The notes under the pieces were generated by a model. It made no database searches and was not told where the DNA came from. It saw only the letters and a list, made by a program, of their open reading frames with translations. Shown in pieces: positions 49,486 through 58,778 of a DNA stretch of 64,000 nt; within the stretch, counting starts at the first letter, position 1, and each line of letters opens with the position of its first letter. This DNA comes from Brevibacterium sp. RIT 803 (GTDB lineage: Bacteria > Actinomycetota > Actinomycetes > Actinomycetales > Brevibacteriaceae), in the NCBI RefSeq assembly GCF_016892625.1, contig NZ_JAFEMW010000005.1, positions 62,001 through 126,000 on the forward strand, read 5' to 3'. The translations under genes and the position numbers were made by a program.

Positions 49486-50661
49486 TTAGTAACTGCGTGG
49501 CATCCCAAGAACGTGCGAGCCAAGGTAATTGAGCACCATTTCCTGACTCACTGGCGCAATCTTCATCAAACGGACCTCACGCAGGTACCGACCCACATGG
49601 TATTCCTCGGAATAACCCATTCCACCGTGGACCTGAACAGCACGATCTGCTGCGTCAACACCCGCCTCAGCACAGAGGTACTTCGCAGTATTCGCTTCAC
49701 GGCCACTGGACAGCCCTTGGTCATAGGTCCAGGTGGCTTTCCTTAGGGCAAGCTCGGCAGCGTCAAGTTTCGCCAAGGAATCTGCCAGGGGGAACTGAAT
49801 CCCCTGATTCATACCGATCGGCCGATCGAAGACGACTCGCTCATTTGCATATTTGACCGCCTTAGCGAGCGAAGCACGACCGATCCCCAAAGCCTCGGCC
49901 GCAATAAGCATTCGCTCCGGATTCAGTCCATCCAGAAGGTACTGGAATCCCTTCCCCTCTTCACCCACTCGATGCGAGTCCGGGATGACGAGATCCTCGA
50001 TGACAAGTTCATTCGAGGACACAGCATTGCGCCCGATCTTCCTGATCGGATTGATCTGAACATGGTCTCTATCCAGATCGGTGAAAAATAGTGTCATGCC
50101 GTCGGTCGGCTTCGCGACATCCTCCCGTTTCGTCGTGCGCGCCAACAAGAGAATCTTGTCTGATTCCATGGCTTTCGAAACCCAGACCTTTCGACCCGAC
50201 ACGACGTACTCGTCCCCACGTCGTTTCGCGAAAGTGGTCACTCTGGTCGTATCTAGTCCCGCATCAGGTTCCGTCACACCGAAGCACACATGTATCTTGC
50301 CCTCAGCAATCTGAGGCAGATTGGCCCTTTTGAGTTCCTCGCTGCCGTGCTTGATGACTGGATGCAGACCGAAGATCGTCATATGTATTGAACTTGCCGC
50401 ATTCATCGCACCTCCAGCAGCAGCAACTGATTCCAACAGCAGCGTCGCTTCAGTGATACCGAGGCCGTGACCGCCGTACTCGGTCGGCGTCGTCAACCCG
50501 AGCCACCCCTTTTCCGCCAACAGGTTGTAGAACTCGGTCGGAAACTCATGGTTGGCATCCTTATCAGCCCAGTACTCGTCGTCAAACCGACCGACGATCT
50601 CCTGGGCGGCTTCGCGCACCATCAACTGATCATCGGTCAAGGCGAAATCCGCCATCGTCAT
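49486..50661 (-). CDS. Acyl-CoA dehydrogenase
   Basis: A 391-residue flavoprotein with the three acyl-CoA dehydrogenase domains: helical N-terminal, beta-barrel (CFGVTEPDAGLDTTRVTTFA binds FAD) and C-terminal helical (VHGGMGYSEEYHVGRYLREVR). The usual catalytic Glu site near the C-terminus (IYEGT in MCAD) reads IAPVSQEM here, so it has no Glu. Glu249 in LNPERMLIA aligns instead with the base of isovaleryl-CoA and long-chain dehydrogenases. It oxidises an acyl-CoA to the 2-enoyl-CoA. Divergent from GntR and near a CoA-transferase and TRAP carrier; acyl chain unknown. Confidence 0.87.
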   Translation of the reverse strand: MTMADFALTDDQLMVREAAQEIVGRFDDEYWADKDANHEFPTEFYNLLAEKGWLGLTTPTEYGGHGLGITEATLLLESVAAAGGAMNAASSIHMTIFGLHPVIKHGSEELKRANLPQIAEGKIHVCFGVTEPDAGLDTTRVTTFAKRRGDEYVVSGRKVWVSKAMESDKILLLARTTKREDVAKPTDGMTLFFTDLDRDHVQINPIRKIGRNAVSSNELVIEDLVIPDSHRVGEEGKGFQYLLDGLNPERMLIAAEALGIGRASLAKAVKYANERVVFDRPIGMNQGIQFPLADSLAKLDAAELALRKATWTYDQGLSSGREANTAKYLCAEAGVDAADRAVQVHGGMGYSEEYHVGRYLREVRLMKIAPVSQEMVLNYLGSHVLGMPRSY

Positions 50662-50821
50662 CTCCTCGATTAGTTCGCTGCCATACAGTCGGTCAAGGCG
50701 ACGTATGCGATTGCCACATGCGAATCGTGCTCGGCGCCTAGATTCGAACCTCTCATCCGGGCGTCCGTGCCATCCGGACCTCCGTACATTTCGTGGCGCG
50801 TTGTGCTCCGCTACGTATTAT

Positions 50822-50834
50822 TTGGTAGGACCAA
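50822..50834. promoter_or_regulatory. TTGGT-AGG-ACCAA palindrome, probable GntR operator
   Basis: Perfect 5-base arms with a 3-bp centre form a FadR-type half-site pair of the GT...AC kind. It lies in the 217-bp divergent region, 44 bp before the GntR start and 160 bp from the acyl-CoA dehydrogenase start. The GntR product is the obvious candidate to bind it. Confidence 0.55.
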
Positions 50835-50878
50835 TATAGAATGTAACCGAGGATATCGTCAGACTCAAGAGAGACCCT

Positions 50879-51577
50879 ATGAAAACAACCGAGACATCGA
50901 GATTCGTCGCCGAGCTACGATCACGAATTCTCGACGGCACCCTGCCCGCGGGGACCAGGCTCGACGCAGAACGTGAGCTCGCCGTGCACTACGAACTCAG
51001 CCGCAGCACAATCCGCGCTGGGCTACAGGCCCTAGCCTCCGAAGGGATGATCCAGAGAAAGATCGGCAGAAACGGCGGTAGCTTCGTCACCACCCCGAAA
51101 GGGGACTCAATCACGAGCTCTCTACAACTGGTCATCGGTACCGGAGGAATCGCGGAGCGTGATCTGATGGAAACTCGATTAGCCATTGAGCCCCACTGCG
51201 CCGAACTCGCTGCAACCAGGATGAGCGGGGAGGAAATTGACAAGCTCTCGGCAATCCAATCAGAGATGACCGCAGCCATTCGCCCAGTGGGCAACCCAAC
51301 AGATCGACCAGCGTTCCTGCGGGCTAATGCAGACTTCCATCTTCATATCGCGCTGGGAAGTCACAATCAGGCCCTATCTGCCATCCTCAAAGGACTCATC
51401 GGCCCTATCGAAGCGCTCACCGACGACCCCCACCTTCTCGGACCAGGTCAGCTTCGGGAGCTAGTACAGGCCCATGAGCACATCTTCTCTGCGGTGAAGT
51501 CCCGTGACGGCTTCCGCGCCGCAGACGTAATGCGCAAGCACCTACGGGCTCACATCCAACTGTCCTCCGAGCGCTGA
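50879..51577 (+). CDS. GntR-family (FCD-type) transcriptional regulator
   Basis: A 232-residue regulator. The winged helix is RLDAERELAVHYELSRSTIRAGLQAL, with a wing KIGRNGGSFVTTP. The helical FCD domain has the metal-ligand pattern DFHLHIALGSHN and a later His in QAHEHIFSAV. Such regulators bind carboxylates or acyl compounds. It sits between the acyl-CoA dehydrogenase (divergent) and the TRAP operon (same strand, terminator between), and may control both. Confidence 0.85.
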   Translation: MKTTETSRFVAELRSRILDGTLPAGTRLDAERELAVHYELSRSTIRAGLQALASEGMIQRKIGRNGGSFVTTPKGDSITSSLQLVIGTGGIAERDLMETRLAIEPHCAELAATRMSGEEIDKLSAIQSEMTAAIRPVGNPTDRPAFLRANADFHLHIALGSHNQALSAILKGLIGPIEALTDDPHLLGPGQLRELVQAHEHIFSAVKSRDGFRAADVMRKHLRAHIQLSSER

Positions 51578-51596
51578 AACCACTGACCACCCGAAT

Positions 51597-51634
51597 ACCA
51601 GCCAGCGAGAATACTCTTGTTGGCTGGTCGCTTT
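51597..51634 (+). terminator. Rho-independent terminator after the GntR gene
   Basis: ACCAGCCA (51597-51604) pairs with TGGCTGGT (51621-51628) around a 16-base loop, followed by CGCTTTT. It ends transcription of the GntR gene before the TRAP operon. Confidence 0.6.
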
Positions 51635-51691
51635 TCGTCTACAGTGTTCGTTTATACGTACTCCTCGTGCGCATATACCAATGGAGGTGTA

Positions 51692-52774
51692 ATGAAGTCA
51701 CGTACGCGGGCCATAGCGGCACTGTTATCCGTCCTCATTCTTGCGTCAACGGCACTGAGCTCTTGTGCCCCGGCGGCAACTACGGAGAAGACAACCCTGT
51801 CACTGGCCGACAGCTATGCGCCCACCCATATTTTCGCGGACTCCGGGGTCAGCGTCTTCATGGACGAAGTCTCACACCGAGGCACCGGATCTCACGGCGC
51901 TTCAAAAGAGACGGCCGACTTCTCGTATTACCCGGCCGGACAAATGGGAACCCCGCGAGATCTGGTGTCTCTCAACCGATCGGGAGTTCTTGACATCACA
52001 CCCGCCTCGGCGGCATATCTCTCTGATCAACTTCCGTTGTCGAGTGTCTCCGATCTGCCAGGGATGGTTGAGGATTCTTGCGTGGGCGCACAAGCACTGT
52101 TCGACATGATGTCCCCGGGAGGAATCCTCTACGAAGAGGAATATGCGCCGCGCGGCCTGCGTCCTCTCTGGGTCTCTGTTCTTCCCAGCTACGAGATTCT
52201 GACGGTCAGCCGCCAGATCAATTCTCCTTCGGATCTCCGCGGGCTCAACATCAGAACTTCCGGCGGAGCGCTCGACGCGACACTCTCTGACCTCGGCGCG
52301 GCAGCCGTCAGCATGCCTGCATCCGAAGCGTACGAAGCGCTGTCCCGGAAAACTGTTGACGGCGTGGCTTTCCCCTTCATCAGCGTGCTTCCGTACAAGT
52401 TGCAGGAGGTTCTCGGCCACTCGACGACAGGGCTGAACATCGGTGCATTCGCGATCCCATATGTCATCAGCGAAGAAACATGGACCGATCTTGACCCTGC
52501 TCTACAGAACCGAATCGAAAAAGCTGGCCACGATGCCCAGAACAGCCTGTGCCGGGCGGTGAATAGCGAGACTCCGGCGGCAATCGACACGATCGGCGAG
52601 GACGGGGTCGACTTCAATCAACCGCATGCACAGGGAGTGAAGGAGTTCGACGACAAGCTGGCGCCTGTGCGCAAGCAGTGGGCGGAGAACATGGATTCGA
52701 TCGGCAAGCCGGGTTCACAGGTGCTCTCCGATTACGAAGCCCTCATCGCTCGATACGAAGGGAACTCGAAATGA
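51692..52774 (+). CDS. TRAP transporter substrate-binding lipoprotein (DctP family)
   Basis: A 360-residue binding protein. The signal peptide ends in a lipobox ALSSC with lipidated Cys25, as expected in a Gram-positive cell where a free periplasmic DctP would be lost. The mature part has LADSYAPTHIFADSGVSVFM, FSYYPAGQMGTPRDLVSL and a DLRGLNIRTSGGALDATL stretch with the Arg that binds the substrate carboxylate in DctP proteins. ATG 51692 follows GGAGGTG. It overlaps the DctQ gene by 4 bp. Cargo is a carboxylate, identity unknown. Confidence 0.86.
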   Translation: MKSRTRAIAALLSVLILASTALSSCAPAATTEKTTLSLADSYAPTHIFADSGVSVFMDEVSHRGTGSHGASKETADFSYYPAGQMGTPRDLVSLNRSGVLDITPASAAYLSDQLPLSSVSDLPGMVEDSCVGAQALFDMMSPGGILYEEEYAPRGLRPLWVSVLPSYEILTVSRQINSPSDLRGLNIRTSGGALDATLSDLGAAAVSMPASEAYEALSRKTVDGVAFPFISVLPYKLQEVLGHSTTGLNIGAFAIPYVISEETWTDLDPALQNRIEKAGHDAQNSLCRAVNSETPAAIDTIGEDGVDFNQPHAQGVKEFDDKLAPVRKQWAENMDSIGKPGSQVLSDYEALIARYEGNSK

Positions 52775-53319
52775 ATAGTGACCACGGGTCGGCGATGCAG
52801 AGGACGATCCACACCGTCAAGGTCATCAGCGTGACACTTGCCGGTGTGGCGATCGTGGCCATGGCGCTGGTCATGCTGACCGAAACCTTGATGCGCTATG
52901 TCTTCACCAATCCTCTTGGCTGGAATATCAGCGCAGTTGAGCGGATCTTCATGCCTATGTCCGTCTTCCTTGCGCTGCCGTGGCTATATCTGACCGCGGG
53001 GCACGTCACTGCGGAGCTCATCTACGACAGGCTTCCAGTCGCATGGCGCACTGGTGCCCGAATTATCGGTCATCTACTACTCCTCCTCATTGCTGCGGCG
53101 CTTACCTACGGCGGAATGGTGACGGTTGTCGATTCTTTCACTCTCGGCGATGCCCCGCCACCGGGTTCAAGCGAGATGCCGATTCCGACATGGATATGGC
53201 AACTAAGTCAGCCAGTGGGCGCTGCAGCCCTGTTCTTCGTCGCTATCCTCGACACCCCCAACGTCATTTCAGATTCACAATCAACCAATGCCCCTGCTAC
53301 CGAGGGTGAAGACTCATGA
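52771..53319 (+). CDS. TRAP transporter small permease (DctQ family)
   Basis: A 182-residue protein with four membrane segments and the family pattern LMRYVFTNPLGWNISAVERIFMPM between the first and second. It couples the binding protein to the large permease. The start at 52771 overlaps the DctP stop by 4 bp, and the stop overlaps the DctM start by 4 bp. Confidence 0.86.
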   Translation: MNSDHGSAMQRTIHTVKVISVTLAGVAIVAMALVMLTETLMRYVFTNPLGWNISAVERIFMPMSVFLALPWLYLTAGHVTAELIYDRLPVAWRTGARIIGHLLLLLIAAALTYGGMVTVVDSFTLGDAPPPGSSEMPIPTWIWQLSQPVGAAALFFVAILDTPNVISDSQSTNAPATEGEDS

Positions 53320-54596
53320 TCGCCATCACTATCAGTGTCATTCTCCTGGTTCTCATCCTCAGCAAGGTCCCTATTCCTTTCGCGATCCTCGGCGCTGCTG
53401 GTATCGGTCTGCTGTGGTTGGGCGGTGGCGAGAACCTCATCGGAGTCTTCGAAGTCATACCAATGAGCTCGGTCGGCAGCAATTCGCTCGCAGCGATCCC
53501 GCTCTTCATCCTCATGGCCCATCTCGTTCTCAAGAGTGGGGTCTTGGACACCCTTTTCAATTCGGCGAGCACACTGATCGGCCGTATTCGCGGAGGAACC
53601 GGTATCGCAGCGGTGCTGGCGGGCGCAGGATTCGCAGCGGTGTCTGGATCTTCAACTGCCGCGGCTGCCACACTTGCCCACACTTCTACAGGAACAATGC
53701 TCAAGCAGGGGTACAGTGCCAGACTTGCCAGTGGAACGGTCGCAAGCGCAGGCACACTTGCCGCGATGATTCCGCCGAGTATCCTGCTGGTCTTCTACGC
53801 CATTACCGCTGAAACCAGCGTCGGCAAGACCCTGCTCGCAGGCGTCGTACCCGGCATACTCATGAGCTTGGGACTGGCAATCACAGTCTGGGTGATGGGT
53901 CTGCGTGGGCATGCTCCTGCAACCGATCCCACTTCATGGAAAGCGAAGCTCGTGGCCTTGAAGGGTCTACTGCCGATTGCCTTCCTCTTCGCCGTTGTCG
54001 TAGGAACGGTCTTTCTCGGGATCGCCACCGCCACCGAAGCCGCAGCCCTCGGATGCTTAGGCGGGTTCCTCCTCATGGTGTGGATGAAGGCAGCAACCTG
54101 GTCAAACCTGAGGTCCGCTGTTGTGGGCAGCGTCTCCAGCAGTGCGATGATTCTCTCCATCGTCTTCGCGGCACATGTGTTCGGGATCTTCCTTACACAA
54201 ACTCAGGTCGCTCCGACAGTTGTGGAATTTGTCCAGGGTCTAGCGATCGCCCCGATCCTCATCATCGTCATCTTTGCTTTCATATATCTAGTGCTCGGGT
54301 TCTTCATGGACCAGATGGCAATCATCGCTCTGACGGTTCCGGTGACGCTTCCAGTCGTCGAAGCACTCGGCTTCGACCCGATTTGGTTCGGCGTGATCGT
54401 CATACTTCTTGCAGAGATCGGGCTGATCACACCGCCACTGGGACTCAACGCGTTTGTTGTGTCTCGCGCAGCTGCGATCAGAGTCGAGACAGTATTCATG
54501 GGCTCGGTTCCCTTCATCATCGCAATGCTCATCGTCACGACTCTGATTTTCGTGTTTCCCGATCTGTCATTGTTTCTGACAACAAGCGTGAAATGA
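53316..54596 (+). CDS. TRAP transporter large permease (DctM family)
   Basis: A 426-residue protein with 12 or so membrane segments. Family features include AAIPLFILMAHLVLKSGVLD, AAVSGSSTAAAATLAHTSTG and SAGTLAAMIPPSILLVFYA, plus EIGLITPPLGLNAFVVS near the end. It is the sodium- or proton-driven channel of the TRAP system, fed by the lipoprotein and small permease. It is followed 11 bp later by a CoA-transferase, so uptake and activation of the acid belong to one operon. Confidence 0.9.
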   Translation: MIAITISVILLVLILSKVPIPFAILGAAGIGLLWLGGGENLIGVFEVIPMSSVGSNSLAAIPLFILMAHLVLKSGVLDTLFNSASTLIGRIRGGTGIAAVLAGAGFAAVSGSSTAAAATLAHTSTGTMLKQGYSARLASGTVASAGTLAAMIPPSILLVFYAITAETSVGKTLLAGVVPGILMSLGLAITVWVMGLRGHAPATDPTSWKAKLVALKGLLPIAFLFAVVVGTVFLGIATATEAAALGCLGGFLLMVWMKAATWSNLRSAVVGSVSSSAMILSIVFAAHVFGIFLTQTQVAPTVVEFVQGLAIAPILIIVIFAFIYLVLGFFMDQMAIIALTVPVTLPVVEALGFDPIWFGVIVILLAEIGLITPPLGLNAFVVSRAAAIRVETVFMGSVPFIIAMLIVTTLIFVFPDLSLFLTTSVK

Positions 54597-54607
54597 GGAA
54601 TTAGCCA

Positions 54608-55810
54608 GTGAACAACGCTCCAACTCGATCGACTCCGGAGAAGTCTGATCAGTCAGCATCTCGCGGCCCTGTCTTGGACGGCCTGAAGGTTCTTGAAATG
54701 GGAACGGTCATCATGGCGCCGTATGCAGGAAAGATCCTCACCGATCTTGGCGCCACGGTGATCAAAGCCGAGCAACCGGGCGGGGACATCGGCAGAAGAA
54801 TCGGCCTTGGCGGGGGTTCCGGAGACAGCGTGTTATCAATGAACCTCAACGCGTCAAAGCACAGTATTGAGATAGATGCCGGAGCCGAATCAGATCAGCC
54901 GGCCCTCGAACACCTGATCAGTTGGTCAGATGTCATCATCACCAATCTGCTTCCTCGCCGACGTCGTCGCTACGGGCTGAATTGGGAGAATGTCCGACGG
55001 CTGAACCCTCGAGCTATTCTTTGCACGGCACAGGGTTTCTCTTCTCATACCGACATGGGAGATCGACCAGCCTATGACGACATCATCCAAGCAGGGTCTG
55101 GTGTCGCAGATACGTACCGATTGCGGGATGGAAGGCCAAGCTATTCTCCCTATGTCGTGGCCGACAAAGTCTGCGGAATGACCATGGTCCAAGCCGTCTT
55201 GGCGGCTCTGTTCAAGACGCAGGCGAGCGGACAGGGCACGTGGGTCGATGTTCCGATGGTCGAAACCATGGCGGCGTTCACGTTGGTCGAACACCTTGGC
55301 GGCCAGACTTACTCCCCGCCCCGCGGAGATGTCGGATGGTCGCGTGTGCTCTCCCCCGAACACAGGCCTCATCAGGCTCTCGACGGCTTCATGTGTGTCA
55401 TGCCCTATACAGATAAGAACTGGTCTGATTTTTGCAAGATAATCGACCGGCCCGACTATCTGAACCACCCAGATCTACTTTCAAATCAAGCAAGAACTCG
55501 TCACCCGCGAGTCTATGAGTCTGTAATCGCCGAGTATGCCGCGACACGTACATGCACGCAGATCCGGGAAGAATGCGAACCCTACTCAATCCCTGTTCAA
55601 AAAGTCATGAGGGTCGAGGACATACCAACTGACGAATATCTGGGGGCCTCGTCAATGTTCTCCCGTGCTTCACATTCGAAGGAAGGCGACTTCGTCCACG
55701 TAGGATCACCACTCACCTTCGTCGACCATCCACGCCCCCCGGTCAAAGAGACATCGGCAATCGATGCTGATCGCGCCGAGGTCTTCAAAATGATCGGCTA
55801 TTCGAATTGA
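54608..55810 (+). CDS. Class III (CaiB/BaiF-type) CoA-transferase
   Basis: A 400-residue CoA-transferase. LKVLEMGTVIMAPYAGKILTDLGATVIKAE is the family start, PAYDDIIQAGSG follows, and Asp186 in YVVADKVCG is the predicted catalytic Asp that forms the acyl-anhydride. It moves CoA from one acyl-CoA to an incoming acid. GTG start at 54608 with GAGGA upstream. Last structural gene of the TRAP operon. With the acyl-CoA dehydrogenase it gives import, CoA activation and 2,3-dehydrogenation of an unknown carboxylic acid. Confidence 0.87.
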   Translation: MNNAPTRSTPEKSDQSASRGPVLDGLKVLEMGTVIMAPYAGKILTDLGATVIKAEQPGGDIGRRIGLGGGSGDSVLSMNLNASKHSIEIDAGAESDQPALEHLISWSDVIITNLLPRRRRRYGLNWENVRRLNPRAILCTAQGFSSHTDMGDRPAYDDIIQAGSGVADTYRLRDGRPSYSPYVVADKVCGMTMVQAVLAALFKTQASGQGTWVDVPMVETMAAFTLVEHLGGQTYSPPRGDVGWSRVLSPEHRPHQALDGFMCVMPYTDKNWSDFCKIIDRPDYLNHPDLLSNQARTRHPRVYESVIAEYAATRTCTQIREECEPYSIPVQKVMRVEDIPTDEYLGASSMFSRASHSKEGDFVHVGSPLTFVDHPRPPVKETSAIDADRAEVFKMIGYSN

Positions 55811-55855
55811 CTCTGTACGCTGTTTCTCACACCACTATCTGGTAAGAGAGAGTCC

Positions 55856-56569
55856 ATGACATCGACACATCGTACGGTGAATCGTATTGTTCGAATTCTT
55901 GAGTCGGTCGCCCGATCGGGAGCCACCGCAGTGAGCCTGGCGGCTCTCGCACGTGAGCTCGACGCTCCCAAGAGCAGCGTCTACGGTTTCGTAAGAGGAT
56001 TATGCGCGGAAGGATATCTCGATGAAGTCCACGACGGCTTCGTCCTCGGCACTGGCGTCGCGCATGTCCTTGGTCCAGCAGAGAACTCGGTTGTGCTGCT
56101 CATTGAGGATGTACTAGAAGAGATATCAGCTCGTACCGGTGAGACCGTGACCGTTGCTGTTCGTGTTGCCAGTTCCGTTGTCTACGTTCACAGTCTGCCC
56201 GCCGACTATGAAGTCTGCTATGTCCCGCAACTCAAGGTCAGACGGCCCCTCTTACCGACCTCTGCAGGGAAGCTGTTTTTCGCATTGCAACCAAAACCTG
56301 GAGACGAGGAACTGCTCGCTGGATTCGAGCCCGACCAACGGTCCAATTTGCAGGCAGAACTGCCTGGAATCAGGTCCTCCGGAACCGCGCTCAATCGTGG
56401 AGAGACCGTACCCGACGTGGCGGCTACCGCAGTAGGAGTATTCGTCGACTCCGTGCTCAATGCAGCGATCACAATCGCTGGCCCATTCACCCGAACTGAA
56501 CCACACCTCCGGCACTACGGAGAAATTGCGCGTGAGCTGCTCAACGGCGCGGGATTCGGACAACCCTAA
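55856..56569 (+). CDS. IclR-family transcriptional regulator
   Basis: A 237-residue regulator with an N-terminal helix-turn-helix (VSLAALARELDAPKSSVYGFV) and the IclR effector domain (PLLPTSAGKLFFALQP, and ITIAGPFTR near the end). IclR proteins often sense aromatic or aliphatic acids. It is 45 bp after the CoA-transferase on the same strand, so the TRAP operon has an IclR at its end as well as a GntR at its front. Confidence 0.87.
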   Translation: MTSTHRTVNRIVRILESVARSGATAVSLAALARELDAPKSSVYGFVRGLCAEGYLDEVHDGFVLGTGVAHVLGPAENSVVLLIEDVLEEISARTGETVTVAVRVASSVVYVHSLPADYEVCYVPQLKVRRPLLPTSAGKLFFALQPKPGDEELLAGFEPDQRSNLQAELPGIRSSGTALNRGETVPDVAATAVGVFVDSVLNAAITIAGPFTRTEPHLRHYGEIARELLNGAGFGQP

Positions 56570-56661
56570 ACCTATGGTCGTCTAATTCCACATGAAGTAC
56601 GACCAGACAGACGGGATGAAGACCATATGTCTCGTGAATGCGGAGCTCACTCCCAGCTCAC

Positions 56662-58569
56662 TCATTCGTTGAAGAGGTTGTCGATGACTTCCTGAGCCAC
56701 GAACCTCGCATGCAATAACGGTGCCCTGGCCGGATCAATCGATGCCGGAGGCACCCACGCAGGACGCCCGTCTTTGAGCATCACCGTCTCCCACTCCGAC
56801 CGATCCAAGAGATGGTGGTGGGCAGAACAACTCAACATCATATTATTGACATCAGTGCGACCGCCTTGTGCCCACTCAACAATATGGTGGACATCGCACC
56901 ACCCCGGCGGTGCATCACACCCGGGGAACGTACACCCCTGATCACGAGCAGTGAGAACCGCGATCTGCTTGGCATTCGCGAACCGATTCTCCGTGACCAC
57001 CTGCATCGTCTTCGCCTTGTCAGAGATGAGGTCGAAGAACACAGCCCCGTTCAAACCATGACGGACAAGCTCGCTCATCGGGACCGGATTCTCAGCCCCC
57101 GTCACCCCAACACCAGTACCGTTGGCAATATCGTCAGCCTTCGCCGTGACCACTAGAGCGTATGGTGAGCCGTGACCGGTCCGCGTCATATCGATCCTGG
57201 CGATGAGAGTCGCGAAGCGTTCGTAGATCCACTCCTGGGCAGACAACCTCTGACCCGTCATATCAACGAGAGTTCCATCTTCGAGGACACCAGACTCATC
57301 CACGTCCGCGCCACTGTTGGTACTGTTCGCGATCTTCGTTCTCTGCGTCAGCAACCCATTGAGGACACCACCCGTGACCGGGTCCAAGAGACCACAGATC
57401 TCCCAATCACCATTGTCACGAGCATGCATGCTGACCTTGTACATGGACCGATCCGTGGCACCGACTGGCTCTTGACCATCGGGATCGATATGGGCCAGGA
57501 TCCGTGCGAAGATCGCCCTCAGGTCATGGACTCGCACACTCGGGGCCTTGTCCACGAGAGTCGATTCAGCATAATCACGATCATCCTGACTGACCCACGT
57601 GGGCAGCTTCGTCAAACAGTCCTTGATGACTCTGGCCTGATCGGCTGACAGGCGGCCCTCGTTGAAGGCATCAGCGACCATCGGGAACAGGGGTGGCTGC
57701 GCCTGCCCAGTCAGCGTGACTCTCCCGCCAAGGCTTTTGGCCATATCGGTCCGCCGGTTGGCCTCCCGGGCGGTGATGTTCAGCCTGTCCTGGATGAGGG
57801 CCTTCGTCGTCTTCGCCCCGTAATCAGACGGTGTTCCCACGCGTTCGCACACGGCCAGAGCCAGAGTCGACAACGCCTCGTTGACCCGGCCCAGGGCCTC
57901 GAGGCCATCGATGAGTGTGATCGCATCATCGGGACCCATCGGACGCTCGAAGGTCCGCAGCCCGTCCTTGAGTCCACTGAGCGCGGTGAGGCTGGTCGTG
58001 ACTTCGGGCGCGAATCGCGACAGATCCGCCCACTCCTGGCTCGAGAGCAGAGGATGAGGACTCGGGCTGCTGGGACCAGAGGCACTGCTACCGGGAACAG
58101 CCGGACCTGAGTCGTCACACGAAGTAGTGGCGACTGGAGTGCTGGAAGCCTCGACAGTCCTGCCGTTGTCCGCAGTCACAGCGACCTCACCGGTTTCGTT
58201 GGCACCACCAGTATCGCGGGATCCTTTGGCTTCGCTTGTGTCGCTGGCTTCCGAAACACGAGCCTCTGACTCACCGTGGCCATCAACGTCATCGCGATCA
58301 TTCGATACCTCTGATTGGCCTGTGGGTACGGCCGCGAGGGATTCGAACTTGCCCGCGAGTGGGTGGCCGGTGAGGTCGAGGTTGGAGTCTTTGAGCTGGT
58401 CGAACAGAGATTGCGGTCCCCCTGTCGCAGTCGACGGCCCTCCCACCGACGGTGAAGCATCAGTCGTGTCATCGCCCGTGGCAGCACCATCGGGTCCGGG
58501 GCGTGGTTCACGCTCGTCTGGGTTTCCTGGGGTGCGGTCGGGGGTGAGAGTCATGGTGTTGAAGTCCAT
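56662..58569 (-). CDS. HNH endonuclease domain protein of the DUF222 (13E12 repeat) group
   Basis: A 635-residue protein. About 180 N-terminal residues are low-complexity, rich in Ser, Thr, Gly and Asp. The central DUF222 domain (about 185-500) includes ARVIKDCLTKLPTW. The C-terminal HNH nuclease carries CTFPGCDAPPGWCDVHHI, VEWAQGG and LSCSAHHHLLD, with metal-binding Cys and the catalytic HH. These genes occur in many copies in actinobacteria and are related to homing-type or mobile nucleases; the cellular role is unclear. It stands alone between the TRAP/CoA region and the oxidase operon. ATG 58554 is an alternative start. Confidence 0.88.
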   Translation of the reverse strand: MDFNTMTLTPDRTPGNPDEREPRPGPDGAATGDDTTDASPSVGGPSTATGGPQSLFDQLKDSNLDLTGHPLAGKFESLAAVPTGQSEVSNDRDDVDGHGESEARVSEASDTSEAKGSRDTGGANETGEVAVTADNGRTVEASSTPVATTSCDDSGPAVPGSSASGPSSPSPHPLLSSQEWADLSRFAPEVTTSLTALSGLKDGLRTFERPMGPDDAITLIDGLEALGRVNEALSTLALAVCERVGTPSDYGAKTTKALIQDRLNITAREANRRTDMAKSLGGRVTLTGQAQPPLFPMVADAFNEGRLSADQARVIKDCLTKLPTWVSQDDRDYAESTLVDKAPSVRVHDLRAIFARILAHIDPDGQEPVGATDRSMYKVSMHARDNGDWEICGLLDPVTGGVLNGLLTQRTKIANSTNSGADVDESGVLEDGTLVDMTGQRLSAQEWIYERFATLIARIDMTRTGHGSPYALVVTAKADDIANGTGVGVTGAENPVPMSELVRHGLNGAVFFDLISDKAKTMQVVTENRFANAKQIAVLTARDQGCTFPGCDAPPGWCDVHHIVEWAQGGRTDVNNMMLSCSAHHHLLDRSEWETVMLKDGRPAWVPPASIDPARAPLLHARFVAQEVIDNLFNE

Positions 58570-58778
58570 TCGTCAACATCGTCGTTGCTCTTCTCTCAAT
58601 TATACATTCATTTCACCTCTTTGCGCTATGAGTTTCGATTTATCGTCGATCATTATTTCATTACCGTAGTAATTGGTGGCTCGATGATCGGACAGGACCC
58701 GCAACTCCCCGGGTCAGGACGTAGAACCACAAACGTTCCCCGATAGCCGGACCGCCGCGAAGACTGAGCACACGACAA

